DNA from: Pseudoalteromonas shioyasakiensis
GTDB taxonomy: Bacteria > Pseudomonadota > Gammaproteobacteria > Enterobacterales > Alteromonadaceae
Assembly: GCF_001550135.1 (NCBI RefSeq)
Contig: NZ_LRUE01000015.1
Coordinates: forward strand, 682,001-746,000
Length of the DNA stretch: 64,000 nt
Direction of reading: 5' to 3'
Shown in pieces: positions 44,401-53,282 of the stretch. Made by a program: the position numbers and the translations under genes. How positions within the stretch are numbered: position 1 is the first letter of the stretch; every line of letters begins with the position of its first letter. The notes under the pieces are model-generated. The model was given only the letters and a program-made list of their open reading frames with translations, searched no databases and was not told where the DNA came from.

Positions 44401-44727
44401 GTCTGCATTGCCTTCATGCATGCTGTCAAAAGCCAAGAAATGCAATGAATCAAAAATAGCAACGCACAACATGGCACAAGAGAGCAGTAACAGTTTGTAG
44501 TTATTGGTGAAATGCCAAGTATTCCAACCAATTGCAAAAATTAAAAACGAGATCACAACTGAGAATAATTCGACGCTCGTATGCATTGCTACATAAAAAG
44601 GAATAGCAGCAATAAGCCCTAATCGCTCAAGTAGTAAGACAACAGCCAGCAGCAATACCCCTACCGCAACATAAGGTACTGTGTGTAAAAGCTCTTTTTG
44701 ATGTGATGGATGAACAACGTATTTCAC
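41401..44727 (-). CDS. MASE3-PAS-GAF-PAS-GGDEF-EAL signalling protein
   Basis: An 1108-residue membrane c-di-GMP protein. MASE3 spans about 1-265 (seven or more helices). PAS-like (about 275-390), GAF (about 410-550) and PAS (about 555-670, NPHPIMFTNTDAKIEYMN) precede a GGDEF domain whose signature is degenerate (ARLQGDRFAF instead of GGDEF), so cyclase activity is unlikely. The EAL domain is intact in its key parts: EVLIRW, ELELTET, IDDFGTGYSSMNYL, LKIDKSF, AEGVES and QGYYFSKPL. It is therefore probably a phosphodiesterase lowering c-di-GMP. No neighbour suggests its input. Confidence 0.92.
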   Translation of the reverse strand: MKYVVHPSHQKELLHTVPYVAVGVLLLAVVLLLERLGLIAAIPFYVAMHTSVELFSVVISFLIFAIGWNTWHFTNNYKLLLLSCAMLCVAIFDSLHFLAFDSMHEGNADMNLVLSFWLIARLFNGAAFLIIAAGIWVKYKPLNARALLSSLLLGSLFIASTFFYFPDLLPEIHIEGVGGSHIKFLIELLVLALYGAAVLMFSTQLRKPRTNLNIAGKTLVCLLAILSEACFVVSNDVSHTTNTFNFFGHVYKGLTYFLLYKILFVETVTKPYAALDNSSNQLKATLTALPDSVFELEKDGTFREVFSDNSDSHVFTKEMVGQNISCMFEKSDAQDFMRTLMEAKKSAVCLVNTLPISVNGWVIHFEFSITLFEHDNDGPTYLVNARDVSEKVGRMAALAQQSKFNRGLLQLTEISFQDDQDVLLNYAVNQALEITNCDGAALFICNEQKQHDYRAQKGNVFDVCTEKLQGKIAAGQAVIVNRKHAKEYGLPGDSNSLLVVPVIRHSQCHMAIILQHRTKVFSVQDKNMLTVWAESVWQWFHKITLNKRMHILSQAVEQNPHPIMFTNTDAKIEYMNRAYLDMCQYEYDELIGQSPHKISAGQTEPAVYQAMWEHLKNRKAWVGALVNMTKHGKVIVEQTTIYPLKDQQGKVSNYISFQHDVTKEVESETLIHQLSYFDQLTGLANQDKLQMEFEQTIKLQADTKAAFILIGLDNFKILNKALGMASCNLVLQSLSARICNFMGEDIMVARLQGDRFAFITPYTSTGAINKSSHDLLKVISEPLTINDELIVVTASVGVSLFPMDGKEFEPLLQMAESAMFEVKRQGRNNALFYAEEMNKSGLRQLQIINALNYALENNELYLVFQPQIDIASGAVVAVEVLIRWHSETLGNVSPAEFIPIAESSGRISEIDDWVFENTVKTIRQWQDDNMPPITFAINLSATKFVKKQLLGDLISVLQTYSIEPECIELELTETIAIGNPQFALSTITKLREAGFKMSIDDFGTGYSSMNYLKDFALDKLKIDKSFIDDLETPSDADKAIVKAMIDLASALNMESIAEGVESEQQLNILKELECSQVQGYYFSKPLPIKVLYEFVTGKQSNLASISKL

Positions 44728-44852
44728 TATAATTTTTGACTATGTTTAATTAACACCCTTAGAAAAAAGGATAGTAAAAATAACTAGTAACGACAGTGAA
44801 ATACCAAAAAAGATGAGAGCAATGCGCTAAGTATGACTTAGCGCATCTTCTA

Positions 44853-46238
44853 TTAGGCTTTATTGAATGGATTACGGGTATCTTGGTCGGCATCTAGATT
44901 ACGCATCAAAATTGCGTGATCTAAATCGATATCTTCTGGCAGAGGAATTTTAACAATATGACCTGAGCCTTTTGCATCGCTAATGGCTTCGCCTTTTTTG
45001 TTTTCCATAAAATCCAACTTAAAGTTGATGTTACCTTTTGGTGTCATAAGCTCAAGTGAATGACCAGTACAGAACTTATTTTTCACATCAATTTCAACTA
45101 AGCCATTATCGTTGCGGCCTAATACTTCACCGACAAACTGCTGTTTATCTGATACCGAATGACCGTACTCATAGTTTTGATAGTCTTGATGTGCATGGCG
45201 TTTTAAGAACCCTTCGGTGTAGCCCCGGTGCGCTAAGTTCTCAAGAGTTTTAAATAAGTTTGCGTCAAATGGACGACCAGCAACGGCATCATCAATGGCT
45301 TTACGATACACTTGTGCAGTACGAGCAACATAGTAGAAAGACTTGGTACGGCCTTCAATTTTTAAACTATGCACGCCCATTTTCGTTAGTTGATCAACAT
45401 ATTGAACGGCACGTAAATCTTTTGAGTTCATAATGTAAGTACCATGCTCGTCTTCAAAAGCAGGCATGTACTCACCTGGGCGCCCTTGCTCTTCAAGCAT
45501 GAATACTTCGTTACTTGGTGCACCATCACCTAGGGTTGGGATCACCGCTTTAGGGTCAATTTTATGTACCATTTCGCCGGTTTCATTTTCGGTGCCTGGT
45601 TTCACATCGTAGTTCCAGCGACATGCATTAGTGCACGTTCCTTGATTTGGATCGCGTTTATTAATGTAACCTGATAGCAAACAACGGCCAGAATACGCCA
45701 TGCAAAGTGCACCGTGAACAAACACTTCAAGTTCTGTATTAGGGCATAGTTCACGAATTTCAGCGATTTCTTCAAGCGATAATTCGCGCGATAAAATGAC
45801 TCGTTCAATACCCTGCTGAGCCCAAAAGTTCACTGTGGCATAGTTCACCGCATTGGCCTGCACAGATAAGTGAATTGGCATATCTGGCCATTTTTCACGC
45901 ACTAACATGATAAGCCCAGGATCTGACATGATCAGCGCATCTGGCTGCATCTCAATAACTGGCTCAATATCGCGTAAATACGATTTTACCTTGGCATTAT
46001 GAGGAGCAATGTTCGACACTACATATAATTTTTTATTTTGCGCATGGGCTTCGTTGATACCGGTTTGCAGATTATCTAGGTCAAACTCATTGTTACGAAC
46101 ACGAAGGCTATAACGAGGTTGGCCTGCGTAAACGGCATCTGCACCATAGGCAAAGGCATAACGCATATTCTTTAAACTACCCGCAGGTGATAACAACTCA
46201 GGCGTAAAAGGACGAGGGGTCAAAATAGGTGACGACAT
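44853..46238 (-). CDS. trhP: tRNA uridine 5-hydroxylation protein TrhP (U32 peptidase family, YegQ)
   Basis: A 461-residue U32-family protein. It begins FTPELLSPAGSLKNMRYAFA, has VFVHGALCMAYSGRCLLSGY and the cysteines of CTNACRW that complete an Fe-S site, and IMNSKDLRAVQYVD. TrhP introduces 5-hydroxyuridine at position 34 of tRNAs in an oxygen-independent, prephenate-dependent way. The start MSSPILTP at 46238 has GGAG 6 nt upstream; the in-frame ATG at 46253 lacks it. An FNR-like box lies about 100 bp upstream, which would fit use without oxygen. Confidence 0.92.
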   Translation of the reverse strand: MSSPILTPRPFTPELLSPAGSLKNMRYAFAYGADAVYAGQPRYSLRVRNNEFDLDNLQTGINEAHAQNKKLYVVSNIAPHNAKVKSYLRDIEPVIEMQPDALIMSDPGLIMLVREKWPDMPIHLSVQANAVNYATVNFWAQQGIERVILSRELSLEEIAEIRELCPNTELEVFVHGALCMAYSGRCLLSGYINKRDPNQGTCTNACRWNYDVKPGTENETGEMVHKIDPKAVIPTLGDGAPSNEVFMLEEQGRPGEYMPAFEDEHGTYIMNSKDLRAVQYVDQLTKMGVHSLKIEGRTKSFYYVARTAQVYRKAIDDAVAGRPFDANLFKTLENLAHRGYTEGFLKRHAHQDYQNYEYGHSVSDKQQFVGEVLGRNDNGLVEIDVKNKFCTGHSLELMTPKGNINFKLDFMENKKGEAISDAKGSGHIVKIPLPEDIDLDHAILMRNLDADQDTRNPFNKA

Positions 46239-46331
46239 GAAAGCTCCACACATCGAACCGAGTACAAGTCGGTTGCATGAATTAATACAAGAATGAAGCG
46301 CGGCAGTATAATAACCTGTCCAGTAATTTTA

Positions 46332-46345
46332 TTGATCTAGATCAT
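46332..46345. promoter_or_regulatory. FNR-like box TTGATCTAGATCAT upstream of trhP
   Basis: Nine of ten half-site bases match TTGAT-N4-ATCAA. Centred about 100 bp upstream of the trhP start on the minus strand. Confidence 0.45.
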
Positions 46346-46384
46346 GATTGATTCATAGAGCTTATTGTTGAGTAGGTGACAAAC

Positions 46385-46407
46385 GAAAAAAGCGCCATAA
46401 GCGCTTT
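46385..46407 (-). terminator. Terminator after the interrupted subtilisin gene
   Basis: Stem AAAGCGC/GCGCTTT, 5-nt loop, with a run of six T on the minus strand after the stem. Confidence 0.75.
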
Positions 46408-46434
46408 GGTCATAACAACAATATAGAGGAATAG

Positions 46435-47982
46435 TTAATGGGCTGAGCCATCTCCGCCACGTAATACGTTACTAGATGCTTTACACCCATTTTCAGCGAT
46501 ATAATCAACAGCTGCTTTGGCTTGCACTATGCCCCAGCCGTAAGCATGATCATAACCCATATCCCCCTGATCATCGGCAGATGCCCTCAGTGCTAAACGA
46601 ATACCATTCGCAGAACACTCAGGATAATTACTCCATACCAATGCAGCTACGCCGGAAACATGGGGAGTTGCCATCGAAGTACCTGATTTAAAGTCATGAT
46701 CTGAAAACTCAGCGACTGTTATTGTGGTTTTCTTACCGAGGTTGTCCATTAAATTAAGACCCTCATTTCTTGTCACAGAGCCAGCAATCATAGAAGTAGG
46801 GTTAATAGTGCCGATTAGCTGGCTTTGGTTATTATTACGAATAATAACTCCCACACCGCCATCCGCTTCACACTGCTCTACTTTTTTATAAAACGGAATT
46901 TCCCCTCGTTCGATTAGACAGATTTTTCCTGTTACATCTCCACAGCTCTAAGTACCTAAACCACAATCAACGAGCTCCCCTGTCACAGTACCAAAACGCG
47001 AGCCATCCATACCATAATATTGGAAATTAATAGTATCTTGCGTGACATTAAATTTTGAAAAGCGCGCGCGGTCAACAGGCACAGTTGAGAAAATATTAAC
47101 GCCTGGCGCTGCTAGTTCAATTTGACTGCTTCGCTGAGAAAAGATTGCATGATTTTTAGTGCTATCAACCGCTGCGACTGAAATCACACTGTCATAAGAG
47201 GCAGGATAGCTATGTAAAGCTTCACCAGCATTTCCTGCTGCCGCAACCATTAATATATTTGCACGAGCAACTTTATCTAACGCTTTTTCTTCAATCGGGC
47301 TTGAGTATTTTCCACCAAGGCTCATTGAAATAACCGTTGAACCGGCTTGCTGGCACTCATCAATCGCACCTGCTAAATCCGAAGCGTAAGCCCAGCTACC
47401 ATTACCTGCAAAAACACGCACAATGTGCATATCAAGGGAATGATCATCGACAATCCCTGTCGTACCAAATTCATTGTCGATTGCGGCAATCGTGCCAGCA
47501 ACATGAGTGCCATGACCAAATGGATCTTGATACCACACACCAGCACCACCATCGTCTGAGCCTGTAACACCAGCACTCGGCAAATCTGGGTGCTCTAAGG
47601 CATAACCGCTATCAATTACACACACTTTTTGTCCGCCTTGATATTGAACTTGATCAGCTTGAACCATCGATAAACCATACGGAATATATTGCGAAGCGCC
47701 TTCAGACATTAACTTTCTTGGTACGTCAGGGTAAAAAGTCTTTACGTTTGTAAGCCCTGTAACATTGGCTAACTGAGTTTTATCAATCGAAATTGCAAAA
47801 CTTTCTAGTGAACTAAGCTCTTTTTCTATTTTAATATTATTTGATAACAACTCAGATTTAAGCGCTGAGGCTTTATTACTATTTGCTTCTAGAACAATTC
47901 GCATTGATTGATCAGCTAAAGAAGGAAAACTATAAGCAAGAGCAATGCTTGCCGCTAAAACTGTTTTTTTATTTATCATCAT
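46435..47982 (-). pseudogene. Secreted subtilisin-like serine protease (S8), interrupted by an in-frame amber codon
   Basis: One frame of 516 codons runs from 47982 to 46435 with a single TAG at 46948-46950. Signal peptide 1-23, an inhibitor-I9-like propeptide (about 25-90), and the S8 domain with Asp124 (VCVIDSGYALEH), His157 (FGHGTHVAG), oxyanion Asn in AAAGNAGEA and Ser near 436 (KSGTSMATPHVSG). A PA-type insert spans the stop: LVDCGLGT-stop-SCGDVTGKICLIERG reads through perfectly. The stop comes after residue 344 and removes the catalytic Ser, so the truncated product is inactive unless the codon is read through. A lipoprotein gene lies 12 bp upstream. Confidence 0.85.
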
Positions 47983-47994
47983 TAAACTCCTTCT

Positions 47995-48576
47995 CTACTC
48001 TGCGTTGTCGTCATTTTTGCTACTTGGGCAATCTTTCACTTGTACATTGCCACTTATTGTTCCGGCATTGTTATAGCCTTGGTATGGACCAGACTCGAGT
48101 AACATCACATTCAATAACCCATTTGCACCAAATCCAGATTTAATACCTTCAGAAATATCCATCATGCATGCAAAGCCAACCCCCTCTCCAGGCAGGCTAG
48201 GATTGGTTGAGTTATAATTAAACTCAACTTGATACATCCCCTCAGTGCAAATATCTTGTTTGCAGAATAACCGCTCATCACCAGACTCTGCCCCATCAGG
48301 CGACACTGGATCTTCACTACATAAGCCTGCACCATAAACCTGTGCGTTAAATGATACTCCTCCAGATTGTTGCCAATCTAATGCAGTTACATCTTTGTAA
48401 TTTACTTTTCCGCTTACTTCTCCATCACAACGAGCTGCATGTGCTGTAAACACAGCTTTTCCAGCCCCACCCTTTGAATTAAGAGTGCCGCCAGCGTTAA
48501 CTTGAGCGTCTAACTTTGCACATCCACCCATAATAGCGAATGATGTGATTAACAAACCTAACTGCGCTTTTTTCAT
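47995..48576 (-). CDS. Lipoprotein companion of the subtilisin gene
   Basis: A 193-residue protein with a lipoprotein signal (MKKAQLGLLITSFAIMGGC, lipobox MGGC). The mature part has several cysteines (ARCDGEV, GLCSEDP, LFCKQDICTEG, FACMM, VKDCP), so disulfides are likely, and a beta-rich look. The start at 48576 has AAGGAA upstream; an in-frame ATG at 48621 would hide the signal. The stop is 12 bp before the protease start, so both are made from one mRNA. Role unknown: protease partner, chaperone or inhibitor are possible. Confidence 0.75.
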   Translation of the reverse strand: MKKAQLGLLITSFAIMGGCAKLDAQVNAGGTLNSKGGAGKAVFTAHAARCDGEVSGKVNYKDVTALDWQQSGGVSFNAQVYGAGLCSEDPVSPDGAESGDERLFCKQDICTEGMYQVEFNYNSTNPSLPGEGVGFACMMDISEGIKSGFGANGLLNVMLLESGPYQGYNNAGTISGNVQVKDCPSSKNDDNAE

Positions 48577-49032
48577 ATTAATTCCTTGTTGTTTGTTTTT
48601 ATTAAAAACAGCTAAAACCACTCAATAATAAAATATATTTAATTTATACAATTAGTTATGAGTGACAAAACAAGTAATAGAGGAAGTGAAATGAGAATTC
48701 AACACACTAAAAAGGGTAAAAATTATGGCAAGAAAAACAATTAATTTGACTGTAAAAAAACACCTTTATTAACAAACTGTTAAAGACACATTCACACAAT
48801 ATAAGAGTGTATCAATCTGTACCAAAATGTAACCAAGCACTTAAATATTATAAAAACAGATGCAAACTAGCACTTTAGAACTACATAAATTAAACTAAGT
48901 AAGGACTTATACAGAAAAGAAAAAAGGTGACCAATCCTATGGCCACCTTTTTAGATCAAACTCAATTAACTATCCAGGGTAATTGGTTTTGATTTGCTAA
49001 TGTTAACAGCAAAGCCCTTAACATTGATATTT
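48577..49032. other. AT-rich gene-free stretch
   Basis: Upstream region of the lipoprotein-subtilisin operon, poor in any feature except the terminator at 48921-48952. No small gene could be supported. Confidence 0.55.
48921..48952 (-). terminator. Rho-independent terminator of the metalloprotease operon
   Basis: An 11-bp stem (AAAAGGTGGCC/GGTCACCTTTT on the minus strand, one G-T pair) with an 8-nt loop and a T-run. It lies 80 bp after the last gene. Confidence 0.75.
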
Positions 49033-49521
49033 TTATACGCCAGTTAAGCGTTCTCGGCGTTTTTTCCACAATAAGAACTGATAACCAAGTAGGCCATCGG
49101 CCTGAATATTGATCCGCCCACCTGCGGCTTTTATCACTTGCAATTGCTTTGGCTTATCGTCGAATTCAAATTTGAATTTATATGACTTCAGTGTTTGCTT
49201 AATCAAACTAATGGCAAGCTCGTGCTCTTTTGCAGCCTGAATGGTGACCATTTCATCCTGATTAAAGCGGTACTTAATTTGTTTATTTGTTGCGATTAGT
49301 TTCGGCATCAAATTAGCGATATGTTCATTCCAGTGCGCAGACTTTTTTGCGTATTCCATTGAAGCCGCCTCATCTAGCTCCCATGTGGTCAATAGCTCTT
49401 CAGGAACATTAAACCCTTTGTTGGTTGAGCTTGCAGCTTGATGGGTTTGCGCACTAGCTTGATCAGGAATAAAGCTTAGAATACATAACCATATTATTGT
49501 TATTAATGAACTTTTATACAT
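49033..49521 (-). CDS. Hypothetical secreted protein, third gene of the metalloprotease operon
   Basis: A 162-residue protein with a signal peptide (MYKSSLITIIWLCILSF, cut after QASA). The mature part begins with a Gln/Ser/Thr-rich linker, then a helical part (AASMEYAKKSAHWNEHIANL) and a beta part (KQIKYRFNQDEMVTIQ, KSYKFKFEFDD). No family recognised. The start at 49521 is chosen for the signal peptide; an in-frame ATG at 49566 would extend it into a poor N-terminus. It follows the metalloprotease gene by 81 bp and ends in front of the terminator. Confidence 0.65.
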   Translation of the reverse strand: MYKSSLITIIWLCILSFIPDQASAQTHQAASSTNKGFNVPEELLTTWELDEAASMEYAKKSAHWNEHIANLMPKLIATNKQIKYRFNQDEMVTIQAAKEHELAISLIKQTLKSYKFKFEFDDKPKQLQVIKAAGGRINIQADGLLGYQFLLWKKRRERLTGV

Positions 49522-49602
49522 TAGCAGGCCTTTGTTACAAAGATATTGAAATAAAGGCCCAGCCACCTAGCCGGACCTTTAAGCGCTTAACACAAAATGG
49601 TA

Positions 49603-52224
49603 TTAGTCATTAATATGTGCGCAGCGGCCAAATTCAGCACCTGCCGACACCGCATCAACCACTTGCTTAGGGAAGCTAAGTTCACGGTCGCGGCCGTTAT
49701 CACATACAAATGCCTTATTCGCGTCAATTTCAATTGATAACACTGCGCCAGCAATGCCTGCCATGATCTCAGAACCATCAGCACTTAGGCCAAACATGTT
49801 ATCGGTAAGTAAGCCTTTTGCTTCAGTAACACCTTGCTTAGCAAAGAACTCTTCTGATGACATCCAGCCAATACCTTTTAAATAAATAGCGCCAACAAAA
49901 CCGCCAGATAGAGGGCTACCAGCGCGTCCGGTGATCATCGATAAGTCCTCATTTGCATCAAGAACCATCACTGAAGGTAAGCCAAACCCTAGTTCAACTA
50001 ATTCTTCATGGTTGTAGCCTAGGTCGCAATAGTTGGTCCAGAAATTAGTCGCAGGAATGTTGTCACACCAACGTAAGCTACCAATTTTTTGAGTTGTATT
50101 GGTTACTGTATCCCATACTTTTACGCCAGCAGGGCGACGGTTTTCGATGGCGCCAAAGGCGACATAACGACCATTTTCAGAAATAACTGAATTGTCGATT
50201 GCACCAAACTCCGTATAGGTATCAACAAGCTCGCCATTCACCCAGGCAATTTGCGTAAAGCCATTCGTTGAACCTGTAATGGTTTCGCCATTACCAGAGA
50301 TACGATCTGCTCGTGCCCATGCCGTACGACGAATTTGCTCATCGCCATTCATAATAGCGATTTCTTTACCGCTACCATAAGAACGGTCAACCATTTGGGT
50401 GCCAGGTAAAACGCTTGCTTTACCCGTGTTTGCATCCCAAACAGTAGGCATACCAACTGAACGCGCAGCTTCGCCTTCAGCACAGCGATTTGAACCATCG
50501 TATGGGAAGCGTGTTGTACCAACAATCAATTTACCATCATCATCCATATCCCAGATGCTATGTGAGCTTTGCCCCTGCTGACTTGAAAGCGAGCAACTAT
50601 TCCCCGTTAAATCTTCAAGCATTGATACTTTGCCAGAGTTTATATCCCAGACGCCGCCTTGCATCACTCCATTATCATTAAAGTGTGCGGTAATAGCAGC
50701 TTTAGTGGCTGTTTTGTTCATTGCTGTGCTTGTAGAGCTTAATAAAGCGTAGCCATCAGGGCTTACTAAAGTATCAAACGAATTAGTCGCACTGTCGTAT
50801 AAGAAAGGAATACCCGAAGAGGTTGTTCCAAGTGCTTTTTTACCGTTTTTAGCGTGATCCATTACAAACGCTGAAATCAGTGGCGTATATTGAATACCAT
50901 CTTGATAACCGTTGAAGAACATCTCAACTTGTTTAGTTTCACCCGCTGAAACAACTATCTCTGTCATCGCACAGGCATTATCTATTCCCGGGTTTGCACT
51001 TTCGTTGTCATTCCAATATTCAGCTTCAGAAAGAATATTCGTTTGCTGAGTTGGATAACCACCGGCATTGATCTCTTGAGTATAAAGAGCATAACGTGCC
51101 CCAGGCGTTAAGCCATTAATGGTAAATGAGCCATCTGGGCCGATACGGCCTTGTGTCATGTTACCTGACTGTTGGCTGATCACATCTTCGTAAGGGTTAT
51201 CAAGGTTACGCGCTATTAAATTCACCCCTGAGTACTCTACTCCCTCTTTTGTTAAAAGCTTACCTTGAATAGAGCCAAACTGTGATTTGTACTCACTGGT
51301 AGGATAGAGATCTGAAATATTAACGATGTCATCTTTCACATTAATGGTGTGTTGATTTGCACCAGCACTGCCGCGCACATTAATAAACGGAAACATGGTC
51401 TCAATGGCAGAATAATCCAACATACTAGAGCTGGTAAATTTAGTGACACCCTCACAACCTGGTACACCGTCGTATTGCGGACTATAGCTTGCCGACATAT
51501 ACACTAAATGGCCATTTGCTTGCGAGTGAGACATATTGATCGCATGCCCAAATTCATGGGTGAATACCCCACCAACTTGCGTGCCATCGGTATCACTGAT
51601 ATCAACAAACCAGCCATTCATTAAAGCTGTCGCTTCGATAATTTCGCCAGTTTCTTCATCGGCCCATTCAGGGAATGCAATACCTAAAACAGCGCTTCTT
51701 GGCACACCAAAATAGTTTTCTAAAATGCCACCATCAGTGTCGTAATTGACCCAAAAGCCATAACCGTTTTCAACACCATAAATTTGATCAACATTTTCTG
51801 CTGTCACATCCGCAATGCCTGTTTTCTCAAAAATCGTGCCCTGTACTGACATCTCGAAAGTCGACGTTTCTACATCAGACCACTCTTTCACAGCATTCGC
51901 CGTTACTTTGTTGGCTTGCTCAATCGTTAAAAACGTATAATCTCGGTCAAGTTCAGTGTATGCAGGGATCACTGTGCCATCAGGTAAGGTAACATCAACG
52001 TTAAATACAGTGCCTTTTTCAAGTACAGTGAAGGTTTCGACATCGTTACCGTCTTTATCTTTGATAAGTTGGCCGCCATCTGTCCACACTGGAATACTGC
52101 CTTTTGAGGTGTCCCATTTATATGGCTGCATTGTCGGTTCATGAATATAAAGTGGGCCACCGGCTAACGCACCTGTCGAAATAGTTGCAAGGGTTAATGC
52201 TGCTGCGATTTTAGAAAATTTCAT
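49603..52224 (-). CDS. Secreted metzincin-like zinc metalloprotease, multi-domain
   Basis: An 873-residue secreted protein. Signal peptide 1-21 (ALAGG). The zinc motif THEFGHAINMSH at 222-233 is HExxHxxxxxH, with Asn where the glycine usually is, and a Met-turn-like SSMLDYSAIE follows near 275. From about 315 to 400 comes a CarboxypepD_reg/transthyretin-like domain (GSIQGKLLTKEGVEYSGVNL). The last 400 residues are a beta-repeat region with W/G motifs (GVWDINSGKVSML, TVWDANTGKASVLPG, KVWDTVTNTTQKIG), like a beta-propeller. Preceded, with a 1-bp overlap, by a partner gene. Confidence 0.85.
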   Translation of the reverse strand: MKFSKIAAALTLATISTGALAGGPLYIHEPTMQPYKWDTSKGSIPVWTDGGQLIKDKDGNDVETFTVLEKGTVFNVDVTLPDGTVIPAYTELDRDYTFLTIEQANKVTANAVKEWSDVETSTFEMSVQGTIFEKTGIADVTAENVDQIYGVENGYGFWVNYDTDGGILENYFGVPRSAVLGIAFPEWADEETGEIIEATALMNGWFVDISDTDGTQVGGVFTHEFGHAINMSHSQANGHLVYMSASYSPQYDGVPGCEGVTKFTSSSMLDYSAIETMFPFINVRGSAGANQHTINVKDDIVNISDLYPTSEYKSQFGSIQGKLLTKEGVEYSGVNLIARNLDNPYEDVISQQSGNMTQGRIGPDGSFTINGLTPGARYALYTQEINAGGYPTQQTNILSEAEYWNDNESANPGIDNACAMTEIVVSAGETKQVEMFFNGYQDGIQYTPLISAFVMDHAKNGKKALGTTSSGIPFLYDSATNSFDTLVSPDGYALLSSTSTAMNKTATKAAITAHFNDNGVMQGGVWDINSGKVSMLEDLTGNSCSLSSQQGQSSHSIWDMDDDGKLIVGTTRFPYDGSNRCAEGEAARSVGMPTVWDANTGKASVLPGTQMVDRSYGSGKEIAIMNGDEQIRRTAWARADRISGNGETITGSTNGFTQIAWVNGELVDTYTEFGAIDNSVISENGRYVAFGAIENRRPAGVKVWDTVTNTTQKIGSLRWCDNIPATNFWTNYCDLGYNHEELVELGFGLPSVMVLDANEDLSMITGRAGSPLSGGFVGAIYLKGIGWMSSEEFFAKQGVTEAKGLLTDNMFGLSADGSEIMAGIAGAVLSIEIDANKAFVCDNGRDRELSFPKQVVDAVSAGAEFGRCAHIND

Positions 52225-52835
52225 TATTGTTTTACTCCAGACAGTTCACCTACTAAATCCATAAAAACTCCCACATCGACTGCACCTGGTGTGGTTAAGA
52301 GATTTTGTTGCTCTGCTGATAAGCTGCTGGTATCTAACCCTTCAAAAACGCCTTTGTTAGCAAAAATGTTTTCTACTTTGCCATTGCGCACTACAAATTT
52401 ACCTTGAGCTAAACCAACGGTCGTTTGAAACCCTGTGATTGATGCTGGCTTATACATAAAGGCAATCACTTGTTCGCCTTCACGCCATTTAGAAAAGCCC
52501 TCTGGTGTTGCACCTAAATACACTTTGCCATTGCCCATAGAGCGGGGCTTGATCAAGCCAAACTGACGAAAAGTGTAATTTGAATCGTCTTTTAACTTGC
52601 CTTTTGCATCTGACGAAACCTGAATAGTCACTTCGGTATAGGGACGATTATTATCAAAACCATCTGTTACGCTTACCACCTGGCCAGCAATAATGCTCTG
52701 TGACTCAACAGCCATCTCTTTTAAGTTTTGTTGTTTTAGTTTCATTGCATTGGCTGCGGGGCTCAAAGTCAGCATGGTGCCAAGTGCAAAAGCTGACGCG
52801 CATGACAACTTAGAAAGTGCACTGCGTAGTTTCAT
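52224..52835 (-). CDS. Secreted partner protein of the metalloprotease
   Basis: A 203-residue protein with a signal peptide (ASAFALGTMLTLSPAANA, cut near residue 30). The mature domain is beta-rich: QSIIAGQVVSVTDG, YTEVTIQVSSDAKGKL and LGATPEGFSKWREGEQVIAF. Small secreted domains with G-x-P-x-F-x-x-G-E patterns are often encoded beside matrixin-type proteases; the function is unknown. The stop overlaps the protease start (TAATG), implying coupled translation in a fixed ratio. Confidence 0.75.
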   Translation of the reverse strand: MKLRSALSKLSCASAFALGTMLTLSPAANAMKLKQQNLKEMAVESQSIIAGQVVSVTDGFDNNRPYTEVTIQVSSDAKGKLKDDSNYTFRQFGLIKPRSMGNGKVYLGATPEGFSKWREGEQVIAFMYKPASITGFQTTVGLAQGKFVVRNGKVENIFANKGVFEGLDTSSLSAEQQNLLTTPGAVDVGVFMDLVGELSGVKQ

Positions 52836-53282
52836 TGTTCTCTCCTTTGATTATTCAAAATAAAAATGGAAGTAAGATTTTTGGTTTATAAAAAATCAAT
52901 TCACTAATATTTTATGATTGAATAAGTTCAGGAATTCACGAAAAAACATGTAGCGTTTTGTACACTTAAATTTAACATTTCGATTACAATTTTATTGTTG
53001 CTATTTTTCTCTGAAAAGATAGATTAAAGATTCAAATTAAAAGCAGATATTATTGATTTTAAATGATTTAAAATACCCCCAACTTATCATCGGAAATTAT
53101 CTTACCCGCACAAAATTGAACAAAAGGTTAACAATAACAGTTGATGTTATTACACTTTTAAGATGCATTATAGAAATGGTAAATTAATAGCAATTAGCTT
53201 AGCTAAGTGAGCACGTTCTAAGCGAGTAGAGATTGGGTATGTCAGCAGAGAAACCCGCTGACATTAAGTGAAGAATAGTAAA
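52836..53282. other. AT-rich gene-free stretch
   Basis: Contains the leader of the metalloprotease operon on one side. An 8-bp hairpin ATGTCAGC/GCTGACAT at 53239-53264 may end the lipoprotein gene at 53283, though without a T-tract. Nothing else was recognised. Confidence 0.5.
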
